Positions 1 through 10,830 of a DNA stretch of 64,000 bases are shown here, piece by piece (within the stretch, counting starts at the first letter, position 1; each line of letters starts with the position of its first letter). The stretch lies in assembly GCF_001007995.1 (NCBI RefSeq), contig NZ_CP011389.1:1178001-1242000 (forward strand), read 5' to 3'. The notes under the pieces were generated by a model, which saw nothing but the letters and a program-made list of their open reading frames with translations, was not told the origin of the DNA and did no database searches. The stretch comes from Deinococcus soli (ex Cha et al. 2016). Its GTDB lineage: Bacteria > Deinococcota > Deinococci > Deinococcales > Deinococcaceae. The translations under genes and the position numbers were made by a program.

Positions 1-182
1 GCGTAGCCGCACAGGTGCGAGAGCAGGGTGCCCTCATGCCCGGCTCGCACGGCGGCGCGTTCGCGGACCTCGACCGGGGCGGTCTGGTGGTTCAGGCCGA
101 CGACCACGAAATCCAGCGCCTGCGGGGCGTGCGTGCCCGTGCGGGTGAGCAGGGCGTGCGCGGTGGGGCAGGCGAGCGTCAC
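1..182 (-). CDS. hemA: Glutamyl-tRNA reductase, N-terminal fragment
   Basis: The gene runs off the left edge; about 60 codons are visible. The protein contains [17 protein letters not shown], the hallmark N-terminal strand and catalytic region of glutamyl-tRNA reductase, which reduces Glu-tRNA to glutamate-1-semialdehyde as the first committed step of tetrapyrrole synthesis. The GTG start overlaps the stop of the upstream precorrin-2 dehydrogenase gene by four bases (GTGA), implying translational coupling. An N-terminal extension of roughly 27 residues precedes the conserved block. The pairing puts the source of ALA and the siroheme branch enzyme in one transcription unit. The identification rests on the motif and context; the rest of the protein is outside the window. 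Confidence 0.9.
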   Translation of the reverse strand, partial: MTLACPTAHALLTRTGTHAPQALDFVVVGLNHQTAPVEVRERAAVRAGHEGTLLSHLCGY

Positions 183-736
183 GCGAGCCCCACGGATTGG
201 CGGATGTCGCGGCGCAGGGCGTCCAGCGTGGCGGCCCGCACGGTTTCAGGCTGGGTCAGGGCGATCTCGCGGCGGGCGGCCCAGCCGTCCAGGGTGGCCT
301 CGTCGGGCAGCAGGGACGCGACGCGTTCGGCAATTGCCTGGGCCAGCAGGGGCAGCTCCCGGCCGCTGGTGACGGCCACCTGCACGCCCGCGCGACGGGC
401 CTGCGCGGGGAAACGCCAGTTGCCGCGCGGGGCGTCCCCGGCGTCGTTCACCAGGGAACCCTGCGCGCGCGCGTCGCGCACCACGGCGTCGTTCACGTCG
501 GCGGAGCTCGTGGCGGCGACGACCAGCGCCGCGCCGCTCAGGTCGCCCCGCCGGTAGTGACGGGTCAGGGCTGTCACGGGCAGCGCCGCGAAGTCCGGGT
601 GCTGCTCGGGCGCGACGACCTGCACCTGCGCCCCGGCGTCCAGCAGGGTGCGGGTGCGGCGCAGCGCGACCTCTCCCCCGCCGACCACGACGACGCGCAC
701 GCCGCGAAGATCAAGGAAGGCTGGGAGGAAACTCAC
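179..736 (-). CDS. Precorrin-2 dehydrogenase / sirohydrochlorin ferrochelatase family (siroheme synthase N-domain)
   Basis: A 185-residue protein with a glycine-rich NAD-binding start ([18 protein letters not shown]), the VNDAGD segment and an RFPAQARR block, matching the Met8/SirC/CysG N-terminal domain that oxidises precorrin-2 and can insert iron into sirohydrochlorin. An ATG lies four codons upstream at 748, but it is part of a TATGCT -10 box placed 7 nt before the GTG at 736, so the GTG is the likely leaderless start and gives the family's usual SFLPAFLDL opening. The methylase CobA-HemD is encoded just upstream on the same strand and hemA overlaps downstream, so the trio makes siroheme. 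It lacks the methylase domain of full-length CysG. Confidence 0.85.
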   Translation of the reverse strand: MSFLPAFLDLRGVRVVVVGGGEVALRRTRTLLDAGAQVQVVAPEQHPDFAALPVTALTRHYRRGDLSGAALVVAATSSADVNDAVVRDARAQGSLVNDAGDAPRGNWRFPAQARRAGVQVAVTSGRELPLLAQAIAERVASLLPDEATLDGWAARREIALTQPETVRAATLDALRRDIRQSVGLA

Positions 737-891
737 GTGGCGCAGCATAGCGTGCCGGGCGCGGGGCAGCCGTCCCCGACCGATCGGTAAGAAAGACGAC
801 TGGGACGCGATTGCACCCCAGATTCGTCACTGCGCGCGGAACGCGGGGGACGCGGTGCGCGGACGGCGGGGTCGGCCCCGTCATCCATCCC

Positions 892-2406
<1,515 letters not shown>

Positions 2407-2478
2407 GCGCCCCAGGGTAACGGCCCCCGGCACGCGGGAGAGCCGACCCGTTTAATCCACCTCTATGCAGCGTCCCGG

Positions 2479-2760
2479 TCAGTCGGCGGCGGTCGCGTGC
2501 ACGTCACCCAGGTCCAGGTGATGCGCAGACGTGTCGTGCAGCCCCGCGAAGCGCAGGTGCCGCTGGCAGATGAACCACATCTCGTCCCGGTCGTTCGGGA
2601 GGATGAAGTACGCGTCCGACGACTCGGACGGGTTATACACCCCCAGCACGCGGTAGGCGCGGCCCTCGCTGAAGCCGCTGGACAGGGGCCGGGGCATTGG
2701 TGCGCGCGGCCCATCGAGTTCCACGATGCGGACGAACAGGTGAGGGTGGAAGGCGATCAT
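2479..2760 (-). CDS. Small conserved-looking hypothetical protein
   Basis: A 93-residue protein starting MIAFHPHLFVRIVELDG and ending near HLDLGDVHATAAD. I do not recognise the family. The composition is that of a soluble folded protein with several aromatic residues (YFILPNDRDEMWFICQRHLRF) and no signal peptide or membrane segment. Codon use matches its neighbours, which supports it being a real gene. The start is uncertain: a GTG 48 nt upstream (2808) stays in frame, but the shorter form begins at a hydrophobic strand-like segment. It stands alone between the cobA-hemD operon and a divergent acetyltransferase gene. Confidence 0.6.
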   Translation of the reverse strand: MIAFHPHLFVRIVELDGPRAPMPRPLSSGFSEGRAYRVLGVYNPSESSDAYFILPNDRDEMWFICQRHLRFAGLHDTSAHHLDLGDVHATAAD

Positions 2761-2870
2761 GACCCATCGTTCACCCACGCAGCATCCGGCAACGGGGCGA
2801 TGCGTCACAAGGTCAAGGCTGGCCTAAGGCCGTCCCCTCGCTGCCCCCCGCAGCCGCTAGGCTGGTCCTC

Positions 2871-3593
2871 ATGAATGATTTCATCCGGCAGCTTGCGCGG
2901 GCCGAGGCCGCCGCCCACGGGCGGGGCGGCACGCGCGCCGAATTTGGCCCGCTGGTCGCCGCGCACCACGGTCCGGGCCTGCCGCTGAACAGCGCGTGGC
3001 ACGACGGGAGTGCGTCCCTCACGGAAGCGGACCTGCTGGACTTCGAGGCGTTCAGTGCCGCGCACGACATGCCCGCCACGCTGCACCTGCTGTCCCCCGC
3101 CGTGAACGAGGTCCTGCCGCCCCTGACCGCGCGCGGCTACGCCCTGACGTACGTGCTGCACGCCTACACCCACGACCTGCGCGACCTCCCCCCGGCTCCC
3201 ACTCTGGACGTGCGCCGCAGCGACGATCCGGACGACTGGGCGGCCCTCTCCGCGCAGGGCTTCGGCCCCGGCAGCGAGGCGGTCATGCGGGTCGTGGCGC
3301 ACCTGCCCGGCACGGGGCTGTACCAGGCCCACGTGGACGGACAGCCAGCCGGAACCGCCGCGCTGGGCCTGACAGCAGGCGTCGCGGCGCTGTTCGGCAC
3401 GTCCACCGTGCCAGACCGCCGGGGCCTGGGTGTGCAGACCGCGCTGCTCGCCGCGCGCCTGCACGCCGCCCACACGCAGGGCGCGGCGCTCGCCAGCGTG
3501 TTCGCCACGCCCGGCAGCGCCAGCGAACGCAACATCCGCCGCGCCGGGTTCCGACTGACCACCCTGCGCCTGACCTTCACCCGGACCGGTTAG
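2871..3593 (+). CDS. GNAT-family N-acetyltransferase
   Basis: A 240-residue protein. The C-terminal half carries the GNAT acetyl-CoA core: a beta strand AALFGTSTVPDRRGLGVQTALLAARL with the motif A-like RRGLGVQ loop, then a strand and a late SERNIRRAGFRL helix typical of motif B. The N-terminal ~110 residues resemble a poorly conserved GNAT half, so it may be a double-GNAT fold. The substrate is not predictable. The start has TAGGCT seven nt upstream, so it is probably leaderless. The 3' end overlaps the convergent Nudix gene by four bases. Confidence 0.8.
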   Translation: MNDFIRQLARAEAAAHGRGGTRAEFGPLVAAHHGPGLPLNSAWHDGSASLTEADLLDFEAFSAAHDMPATLHLLSPAVNEVLPPLTARGYALTYVLHAYTHDLRDLPPAPTLDVRRSDDPDDWAALSAQGFGPGSEAVMRVVAHLPGTGLYQAHVDGQPAGTAALGLTAGVAALFGTSTVPDRRGLGVQTALLAARLHAAHTQGAALASVFATPGSASERNIRRAGFRLTTLRLTFTRTG

Positions 3594-4054
3594 AGCACGC
3601 CCATGCACACGCGCAGGTGCGCCAGCGCCGCGCGGTCCACCGGCCCCAGCCCGTGGGGCAGGGCGTCCAGTGGCCAGAAGCGAAGTTCGGTGCCCTCCAG
3701 CCCGTCCGCGTGGGGCACCCCCACCCAGCGGCGCACCACGTACGCGGCGGACACCTGATAGAACTCGTCGCCGTTCGGCAGGCGCACGAAGGTGTCCGGC
3801 CCGCTGACCACCGTGAACAGGAGGGAGTCCAGGACGGTCAGGCCGGTCTCTTCATGCACCTCGCGGCGCAGCGTGTCCTCCAGGGACTCGCCGGGTTCGC
3901 ACAGCCCGCCCGGTGTGCCCCAGCCGCCGGTGTCGCTGCGCCGTTGCAGCAGGACCTCCTCGCCGCGCAGCAGCAGCGCGCACGCGCCGGACAGGATCAG
4001 CGGCATCGGGCCGGTGCGGGCGCGCAGGTCGCGGATGTATGTCACGCGGTCCAT
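3590..4054 (-). CDS. Nudix hydrolase
   Basis: A 154-residue protein with a complete Nudix box at about residues 50-72, G-x5-E-x7-REVHEETGL, including the metal-binding glutamates. Nudix enzymes hydrolyse nucleoside diphosphates linked to another group; the substrate here cannot be read from sequence. The gene overlaps the end of a second Nudix gene by 13 bp, and the two proteins align along their whole length (RDLRA..GP start, PNGD.F...AAY middle), so they are tandem paralogues in one operon. Deinococcus genomes are known to carry expanded Nudix sets. Stop overlaps the convergent GNAT gene. Confidence 0.9.
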   Translation of the reverse strand: MDRVTYIRDLRARTGPMPLILSGACALLLRGEEVLLQRRSDTGGWGTPGGLCEPGESLEDTLRREVHEETGLTVLDSLLFTVVSGPDTFVRLPNGDEFYQVSAAYVVRRWVGVPHADGLEGTELRFWPLDALPHGLGPVDRAALAHLRVCMGVL

Positions 4055-4491
4055 GCCAGGGCGGCGCGGCCCAGGCGGGTCAGCGGGAGGTGCGGGAGGT
4101 CGGCTCGCGGGAAGAAGCGCAGGTCGGCGAGTTCATGCCCGTCGGGCTGCGGGGTGCCGTGCCAGCCGGTCACGCGGTACGCGGCGGTATACGCGAAGAA
4201 CTGGTCGCCGTTCGGAGCCTCGCTGAGCCCGGCCGGGGCGAGCAGGTCGATCAGGTGCGCGCCCTTGACGGTCAGGCGGCTCTCCTCGTGGACCTCGCGG
4301 CGCAGGGTGGTATCCGGTGATTCGCCCAGTTCGCTGAGGCCCGCGATGAGGCCCCAGCGGTCGGCGTTCACGCGCCGCGCGAGCAGCAGGTGCCCGTGCA
4401 GGTCGGTGATCAGCGCGGCGACGCCGATCAGGTTGACGGGGCGCGGACCGATCAGCGCGCGGAGGTCACGGACATAGCCTTCTCTGCTCAT
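4042..4491 (-). CDS. Nudix hydrolase, variant signature
   Basis: A 149-residue paralogue of the downstream Nudix protein. The signature is present but altered: GLSELGESPDTTLR followed by REVHEESRL, where the usual glycine of the EExG motif is arginine. All the metal-coordinating glutamates remain, so activity is plausible but the loop after the catalytic helix may differ. It is the first gene of a two-gene operon; its 3' end overlaps the next start by 13 bp. The start codon is embedded in a perfect 14-bp palindrome (4485-4498). Upstream lies a hairpin repeat rather than a recognisable promoter. Confidence 0.87.
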   Translation of the reverse strand: MSREGYVRDLRALIGPRPVNLIGVAALITDLHGHLLLARRVNADRWGLIAGLSELGESPDTTLRREVHEESRLTVKGAHLIDLLAPAGLSEAPNGDQFFAYTAAYRVTGWHGTPQPDGHELADLRFFPRADLPHLPLTRLGRAALAWTA

Positions 4492-4498
4492 ATGAGCA
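4485..4498. promoter_or_regulatory. Perfect 14-bp palindrome over the Nudix start codon
   Basis: TGCTCATATGAGCA is its own reverse complement and contains the ATG of the 4491 Nudix gene. It could be an operator or a translation-occluding mRNA hairpin. No experimental analogue is known to me. Confidence 0.4.
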
Positions 4499-4537
4499 TG
4501 TTACACAACGTACTTCTAGTGCGATGTCGGGTTCGAG

Positions 4538-4664
4538 CAGCGGTTTCCAGTTCCGCCCAGGCGCCAACGGCACGCCCCTGGGCTCCACTTCCAACCGCTG
4601 GTCTTGACGGCTTCTCGCTTCGCTCGTTTCAGGGGTGCCGAGAAGTACCCTCACCACCCCTGAA
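4538..4664 (-). repeat. Hairpin repeat family 2, copy A
   Basis: Two nested inverted repeats. The first (read on the minus strand) is a 10-bp stem, TTCAGGGGTG with CACCCCTGAA, at 4655-4664 and 4628-4637. The second is a composite stem, CAGCGGTT/AACCGCTG (4538-4545, 4593-4600) enclosing GCCCAGG/CCTGGGC. The same order of elements, with CCAGCGGTTGGA and GGAACTGGA in common, recurs at 39701-39850 on the plus strand. The element starts inside the P1 peptidase gene and supplies its last codons and stop, then fills most of the gap to the Nudix operon. Confidence 0.6.
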
Positions 4665-5555
4665 TTCCGCTGAGCAGCGCACCGCGTCCCGCACCGCCGC
4701 GCACACCGCCTCCTGCACCAGGGCGCCCAGCAGCAGCGGATCGGCCGCCGGGAGCGCCCCCGTGCTCACCATGAACGCGCTGTCCCCATCCCAGAAGGTG
4801 TGGCTGGGGTGAATCACGCGCGACAGCGCCGCCTGCGCCGCGTCCGCCAGCCGCCGGCACTCCGCCTTGCTCAGGGCGTGCTCGGTGACGACCGCGACGA
4901 GCGTGGTGTTCTCCGCGTCGCCCGGCGTGAACGCCGCCGCGCCCGGCCCCACGCCCGGCCCGGCCAGCACCCCGCCCTGCTCGTCCAGCACATCCCCGAT
5001 CGGGTTCACGACCGCCAGCGCCCCCACCCGCACCCCGTGCCGTTCCAGCAGGACGCTGCCCAGCCCGCCCGGCACCGCGCCGCGGCCCAGGTACTTCCCG
5101 GCGGTCGCCCCGGTGCCCGCCCCCACCCGTCCACGCGGTACGGGATCGCTGCTGGCCGCGCGGGCCGCCTGTTCCCCCTCGGCGTCGCCAGGGCGGACGT
5201 CCGCGCGGCCCACGCCCAGGTCGTAGATCACGGCGGCGGGCACGATCGGCACGCGCGCCCAGGGCGTCTCATGGCCCACGCCACGTTCCTCCAGCACCCG
5301 CACCACGCCCGACGCCGCCGCGAGCCCGAAGGCACTCCCGCCCGTCAGGAGCAGCGCGTGAATGCGCTCCACCTTCTTCTCCGGGGCGAGCAGCACGCCC
5401 TCGCGCGTGCCCGGGCTGGGGCCCAGGAACGACGCGGACGCCACCGCACCCGCCGGGGGCAGCAGGATCGCGGTGCAGCCCGTGCGGGCCTGGGCGTGCG
5501 TCCAGTGGCCCACGCGCACGCCAGGGATGCCGGTCAGGGTGAGGTTCGGGGTCAT
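4629..5555 (-). CDS. P1/S58-family peptidase (DmpA-like aminopeptidase/esterase)
   Basis: A 308-residue protein with the P1 family (peptidase S58, Ntn-hydrolase fold) signatures: ITGIPGVRVGHWT-like start, LLTGGSAFGLAAASGVVRVLEERG, GAGTGATAGKY, then NTTLVAVVTEHALSK, where the family nucleophile precedes autoprocessing, and HPSHTFWDGDSAF. Family members are aminopeptidases or D-esterases that self-cleave into two chains. No signal peptide is seen. The last residues (after CSAEF) are encoded by a dispersed hairpin repeat, giving a short glycine/basic tail not expected in the family. The start at 5555 is followed by MTPNLTLTG and has a purine-rich GGAAG upstream. Confidence 0.88.
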   Translation of the reverse strand: MTPNLTLTGIPGVRVGHWTHAQARTGCTAILLPPAGAVASASFLGPSPGTREGVLLAPEKKVERIHALLLTGGSAFGLAAASGVVRVLEERGVGHETPWARVPIVPAAVIYDLGVGRADVRPGDAEGEQAARAASSDPVPRGRVGAGTGATAGKYLGRGAVPGGLGSVLLERHGVRVGALAVVNPIGDVLDEQGGVLAGPGVGPGAAAFTPGDAENTTLVAVVTEHALSKAECRRLADAAQAALSRVIHPSHTFWDGDSAFMVSTGALPAADPLLLGALVQEAVCAAVRDAVRCSAEFRGGEGTSRHP

Positions 5556-5649
5556 GCGGGCATTCCAGCACTTCCGCACGCGGCAATACCACTTGCCACC
5601 GCGCCACTCACCACAGCGCGCGGCCCAGGCGGCATCATCCGGGGCACAC

Positions 5650-6720
<1,071 letters not shown>

Positions 6721-6731
6721 GAACCGCACCC

Positions 6732-6778
6732 GACCACCCGTCGCCCCCCTGACCGGGTGTGTACCTGAACGGGTGGTC
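6732..6778. repeat. 10-bp inverted repeat after the C39-like gene
   Basis: GACCACCCGT at 6732-6741 and its exact complement at 6769-6778 flank 27 nt. There is no T-run, so it is not a textbook terminator; it may still stop or stabilise the upstream transcript, or be a binding site for the pilin operon that begins at 6830. Confidence 0.4.
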
Positions 6779-6829
6779 ACTGCCCAGTTTGAGGTATTTT
6801 CCACAGCCGCGCGGACGTACCGTGAAGGC

Positions 6830-8458
6830 ATGAACACGTCTCATGGGGGGAGGTTCAGCAGACCTGAGCAGGGGGTGGCACTGGTCGTCACCCTGCTGTT
6901 CACCGGGATCGTCCTGATGATCATCGTCATGACCAGCGCCACCCTGGTCACCGGCGCGCGCAGCGGCGGCGCCGAGGAACGCCGCGCGTACCAGGCGCTG
7001 CTCGCCGCCGAGAGCGGCCTGAACACCGTCATGGTGCGCGTCAACCGCCGCCTGACCAGCACGCCGTACACCGGCAGCACCCAGACGGACCTGCAGACCT
7101 GGCTGGGCGGCCTGAACAGCGACCCCGAAGCGGCCCTGTTTCCCGCCACGTTGACCTTCACCCCGAACAGCGCCGACACCTTCACCGTCGAGTCACGCGG
7201 CAGCGCCGCGGGCGCCGTCAAGATCGCGCTGCAGGACTTCACCCTGAAACCGGTCTACCTGTCCACCGGCATGCGGCTGCGCGCCGCCCTGACCTCGCTG
7301 CCGCGCATCAACGCCAACGGCAACGCGACCATCACCGGGCAGTCGAACCGCGGCCAGATCACCACGCTGGCCGGGACCGGCGTCAGCGCCGCGCTGGGCA
7401 GCAGCGTCGTGACCGTGACCGTCACCGACGCCAGCGGCCTGACCAGGGGCGACTACGTGCAGGTTCCCGCCGGTACCGCCGGGCAGCGCTTCCGGGTGGA
7501 CGGCATCAGCGGCGCGCAGCTGAGCCTGACCAGCGTGCCCGGCCCACTCGCGACCGCGCTGGCCGCCACCGCCGGGACCGGCGTGGACCTGATCCTGAAC
7601 GCGGCCGCCCAGACGACCACCAGCGTCACCGATCCCCTCACGCAGCGCGTGTCGAACGCCGCGGACTTCACGCCCGGGGAAGTCGTCACCGTCGGCGGCT
7701 TCAAGGCGACCGTCACCGCGATCAGCAGCAGCGGCAGCGGCCCCGACGGGCTGGTCCTGGACTGGCAGGCCGGGCAGCCCGCCGCCATCCCCGAGGGCAC
7801 CGAGATCACCCGCGACCTGTCCGCCATGCGCAGCGCCAACGCCATCGACGTGAAGGACACCGACAAGGCCCTGAGTAACTTCACCATGGACGGCAGTCAA
7901 GACTGCGTGATCACCGGCACCAAACCGAACACCAGCGTCAAGTGCGAGGGCGCCGCCGATCCACTGCTCACGAACGGATCGGCGCTGGAAGCCGACAAGT
8001 TCTTCACGCAGCAGCTGCTGGGCATGACCGACACGCAGCTGAACGAGCTCGTGCCGCTGTCCTACCCGGATGCCAGCGGCAAGTTCCCGCCGATGGTGAA
8101 CGCCATCCGCCGCATCCGCGCGCAGGACTTCGACGCCATGCTCAAGAACAGCACCTCCAGCGGCCTGCTCATCGTGGACGGCGACATCAACTCCAACGTC
8201 AACGGCAACACCATCTTCAACGGTTTCATCTACTTCCGCGGGAACCAGGGCGGAAAGTTCAATGGGAACCTCACCGTGAACGGCGCCATCGCCGTGCGTG
8301 GCGGCCCGATCGAGGGCATCACCACCGACGATGTCGTCACCGACATCACCGGCAGCCTCAACATCAACTTCAATGCCGTGAAGCTCCGTCAATTGCTGAT
8401 GAACACGCGTGGCGGCCTGACGCTGAACGACACCCAGGGCACCTGGAGGCAACGGTGA
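6830..8458 (+). CDS. PilX/GspK-like pilus assembly protein
   Basis: A 542-residue protein beginning with a short basic segment and then GVALVVTLLFTGIVLMIIVM, a prepilin-like hydrophobic helix followed by the polar helix EERRAYQALLAAESGLNTVMVRV typical of PilX N-terminal proteins. It lacks the usual Glu at position +5, as GspK/PilX-type tip proteins often do. The remainder is Ser/Thr/Gly/Asn-rich beta structure. It is probably a minor tip pilin processed by a prepilin peptidase and assembled at the inner membrane. The ATG at 6830 has TACCGT six nt upstream (leaderless). It is the first gene of a four-gene coupled pilin operon; its stop overlaps the next GTG start. Confidence 0.8.
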   Translation: MNTSHGGRFSRPEQGVALVVTLLFTGIVLMIIVMTSATLVTGARSGGAEERRAYQALLAAESGLNTVMVRVNRRLTSTPYTGSTQTDLQTWLGGLNSDPEAALFPATLTFTPNSADTFTVESRGSAAGAVKIALQDFTLKPVYLSTGMRLRAALTSLPRINANGNATITGQSNRGQITTLAGTGVSAALGSSVVTVTVTDASGLTRGDYVQVPAGTAGQRFRVDGISGAQLSLTSVPGPLATALAATAGTGVDLILNAAAQTTTSVTDPLTQRVSNAADFTPGEVVTVGGFKATVTAISSSGSGPDGLVLDWQAGQPAAIPEGTEITRDLSAMRSANAIDVKDTDKALSNFTMDGSQDCVITGTKPNTSVKCEGAADPLLTNGSALEADKFFTQQLLGMTDTQLNELVPLSYPDASGKFPPMVNAIRRIRAQDFDAMLKNSTSSGLLIVDGDINSNVNGNTIFNGFIYFRGNQGGKFNGNLTVNGAIAVRGGPIEGITTDDVVTDITGSLNINFNAVKLRQLLMNTRGGLTLNDTQGTWRQR

Positions 8459-8919
8459 GACCCGCCGGTTTCACGCTGCTGGAAGTGCTGATCGTCGTGG
8501 CGATCGTGGGCATCCTGGCCGCGCTGGGCCTGGGCAGCTACACCCGCTGGCGGGCCAGCAGCGCCGTCGGCGAGGGCACGCAGGTCTTCACGCAGGCCGT
8601 GAACGCCGCGCGCACCGGCGCCAAGCGCCTGAACACCTGCCAGGAGGTCCTGCTCACGGCCGTCAGCGCCAGCCCCTCCCTGACGGTCCGCTCCTACCCG
8701 GGCAGCACCTGCAGCGGCACGCCCACCACCCGCACCCTGAATCTCCCGGCCGGCGTGCAGGCCAGTCTGGACAGTGGCGCGAACAGCCTGTCGTTCCGCG
8801 CGCCCTATGGGTCCACGGACGCCGCCCCGGCACAATTCACCGTGTTCTGGGCGGCCAACCCGGCCATCACGCGGCTCGTGCGGGTCACGGGCATCTTCGG
8901 GAAGGTGATCGTGAAATGA
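8455..8919 (+). CDS. Type IV pilin-like protein (GspH/FimT type)
   Basis: A 154-residue protein with a very short leader ending in G, then FTLLEVLIVVAIVGILAALGL, the classical N-methylation site with Glu at +5 and a membrane helix. Two cysteines in the globular part (around NTCQEV and GSTCSG) could form the usual pilin disulphide. GTG start overlaps the previous stop (GTGA) and has GGAGG upstream. By position second in the operon, it is a minor pilin or pseudopilin of a type IV pilus, DNA-uptake or secretion system. Confidence 0.85.
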   Translation: MRPAGFTLLEVLIVVAIVGILAALGLGSYTRWRASSAVGEGTQVFTQAVNAARTGAKRLNTCQEVLLTAVSASPSLTVRSYPGSTCSGTPTTRTLNLPAGVQASLDSGANSLSFRAPYGSTDAAPAQFTVFWAANPAITRLVRVTGIFGKVIVK

Positions 8920-9344
8920 ACCGTACCACGCACGAAGCGGGCCTGACGCTGATCGAGGTGCTGATCGCCCTGGCGATCTTCACAGTGCTGAGTATCGCCG
9001 TGCTGGGCGTCCTGCCCACCCTGTTCAAGGTGAACCGCAGCAACCAGAACGACCAGGCCGTCACGGTGGCCGCCAAGGCCTTCATGGAATCTGTCCGCAC
9101 CGGGTACAGCGCCCAGAGCACCTTCGACGCGGGCACGCTGCCCGCCGCGCCCGACACCAGCCTGATGGGCGGCCTGACCTGCACCACCAGCCAGACCAAC
9201 CCGGTCCCGACCTGGGTGACCGCCACCGGCAGCCCGATGCTGCGCCGCGTCACGCTGAGCTGCACCGGGAGCGGCCAGCCGACCTACGCCTTCACGCTGG
9301 ACTTCGGGCGTCCGGTCGGCACGCCGGGCGGGGCGGGCTCGTGA
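8916..9344 (+). CDS. Prepilin-like protein (PilV/GspI type)
   Basis: A 142-residue protein starting EAGLTLIEVLIALAIFTVLSIAVLGVL, with the prepilin cleavage site after the glycine, Glu at +5 and a membrane-spanning helix. Three cysteines (LTCTT and LSCTG regions) may pair. The ATG overlaps the stop of the preceding pilin gene (ATGA), and its own stop overlaps the following GTG start. Likely a minor pilin; cannot be assigned to a named system. Confidence 0.83.
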   Translation: MNRTTHEAGLTLIEVLIALAIFTVLSIAVLGVLPTLFKVNRSNQNDQAVTVAAKAFMESVRTGYSAQSTFDAGTLPAAPDTSLMGGLTCTTSQTNPVPTWVTATGSPMLRRVTLSCTGSGQPTYAFTLDFGRPVGTPGGAGS

Positions 9345-10105
9345 GGCGCGCCGCGCGCGAAGCAGGGCTGACCCTGATCGAGATCCTGCTCGCCCTGGGC
9401 ATCATGGGCGTCGTGATGGCCCTGATCACGAACTGGCAGACCGGCACCCTGAACATCACCACCCGCACGAACGCCACCGCGCGCGGCCTGACGGAACTGA
9501 ACGACCTGACCGGGTACGTGGGCGACCGCGTCCGCACGGCGCAGCGGGTCCGGGTGGCCACATCGGGGCTCAGCGTGAACAGCGGCAGCGGGAACACCTG
9601 CTCGGCGCTCTCACCCTGTCTGGCCGTCGTGCTGCCCGAGACCAACCCCACGACCGGCGCCGTCACGAAGTACGTCCTGTTCGTGTACCGCATGGAACCC
9701 CGCTCGAAGGTCACGGCTGACAAGACCCCGGACGACTGGGCGGAAGACCACGTGCAGGTCATGCGCGAGTACCGCAGCGGCGACTCGGGCACCACACCCG
9801 TGAACTGTGTCCCTGCCGCCGGGCAGACCTTCGAGACGGCCACGGGCGCGGGCTGCGCCGCCATGCAGGGCCTCGCGGGGCTCACCTCGGTGGGCGGGTT
9901 CAATCCGTACCTCGTGGCGGATTACCTGACGCCCTCGGATCAGCTGCCGGGCAGCGCCGCGCCGTTCGAGTGGAGCGCCGCGACCCGGTCGGTCACGCTG
10001 CGCGTCCAGTTCCGCCAGCAGGCGGGCGGCCGCGTGACGAGCCTCCCCCCCACCCAGGCCTACGCCCTGAACGTCCAGGCGCGCAACGCGCCGGTCGTGC
10101 CCTGA
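9341..10105 (+). CDS. Prepilin-like protein (PilW type)
   Basis: A 254-residue protein whose N-terminus reads EAGLTLIEILLALGIMGVVMALIT, again with a type IV prepilin cleavage site, Glu at +5 and one membrane helix. The longer C-terminal region resembles PilW-class minor pilins: a helix with TARGLTELNDLTGYVGDRVRTAQ, then a cysteine-containing beta domain. GTG start overlaps the stop of the previous gene. It is the last gene of the cluster; the glycosylase gene begins 40 nt later and has its own upstream box. Confidence 0.83.
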   Translation: MRRAAREAGLTLIEILLALGIMGVVMALITNWQTGTLNITTRTNATARGLTELNDLTGYVGDRVRTAQRVRVATSGLSVNSGSGNTCSALSPCLAVVLPETNPTTGAVTKYVLFVYRMEPRSKVTADKTPDDWAEDHVQVMREYRSGDSGTTPVNCVPAAGQTFETATGAGCAAMQGLAGLTSVGGFNPYLVADYLTPSDQLPGSAAPFEWSAATRSVTLRVQFRQQAGGRVTSLPPTQAYALNVQARNAPVVP

Positions 10106-10145
10106 CCGGGGACCGCTCCCGCGTCCCGGCTGGGAGAATGAGGGC

Positions 10146-10775
10146 ATGCCCCTGCCCGTCCATCAGGCCCCCCTCGCCGACCACGCCGCTGCGGCAGCCC
10201 ACCTGTCCCGCGACCCCGTCCTGGCCGGGGTGATCGCCCGGGTGGGCGACCTGCCGGTCCTGGCCCCCACCGCTGACCCATTCGGGACACTGATCCGCAA
10301 CGTGACGGGTCAACAGCTGAGCGTGAAGGCCGCCGCGAGCATCCACGCCCGCGTGACGGCCACCCTGGGGGAGGTCACGGCCGACACGCTGCTCGCCGCC
10401 AGTGGCGACACCCTGCGCGGCGCGGGCCTGTCATGGGCGAAGGTGCGGACCGTGCAGGCCATCGCGCAGGCCGCGAAGACCGGCGCGGTGGACTTCACGC
10501 ACCTGAGCGGGCAGGACGACGAGACCGTGATCACCGAACTGCTGCCCCTGCCCGGCATCGGCCGCTGGACCGCCGAGATGTTCCTGATGTTCGCCCTGGC
10601 CCGCGCGGACGTGTTCAGCCTCGGGGACCTCGCGCTGCGCCAGGGCCTCGCGCGACTGCACCCGGACGCGCCCACTGCCGAGATCCTGAACCGCTGGGCC
10701 CCGTACCGCACGCTGGCCGCCCGCTACGTCTGGGCCGACAACGCCCGCGTGAAAGCGGGCGGGGAACCGGTGTAA
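10146..10775 (+). CDS. DNA-3-methyladenine glycosylase, AlkA-like
   Basis: A 209-residue HhH-GPD glycosylase. The helix-hairpin-helix is LLPLPGIGRWTAEMFLMFAL and the catalytic Asp lies in ADVFSLGDLALRQGL. VTGQQLSVKAAASI near residue 60 is the conserved segment before it. The protein lacks the N-terminal beta domain of E. coli AlkA, as is usual for the short Deinococcus/Gram-positive type. It excises alkylated purines in base excision repair. The spacing GAGAAT plus six nt before ATG suggests a leaderless start. It follows, but probably is not part of, the pilin operon. Confidence 0.88.
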   Translation: MPLPVHQAPLADHAAAAAHLSRDPVLAGVIARVGDLPVLAPTADPFGTLIRNVTGQQLSVKAAASIHARVTATLGEVTADTLLAASGDTLRGAGLSWAKVRTVQAIAQAAKTGAVDFTHLSGQDDETVITELLPLPGIGRWTAEMFLMFALARADVFSLGDLALRQGLARLHPDAPTAEILNRWAPYRTLAARYVWADNARVKAGGEPV

Positions 10776-10830
10776 GCGGGTGATGGGTGATGGTCAACAG
10801 CGTGTGCGCGGCGTACCCGCCCGCGTCAAC

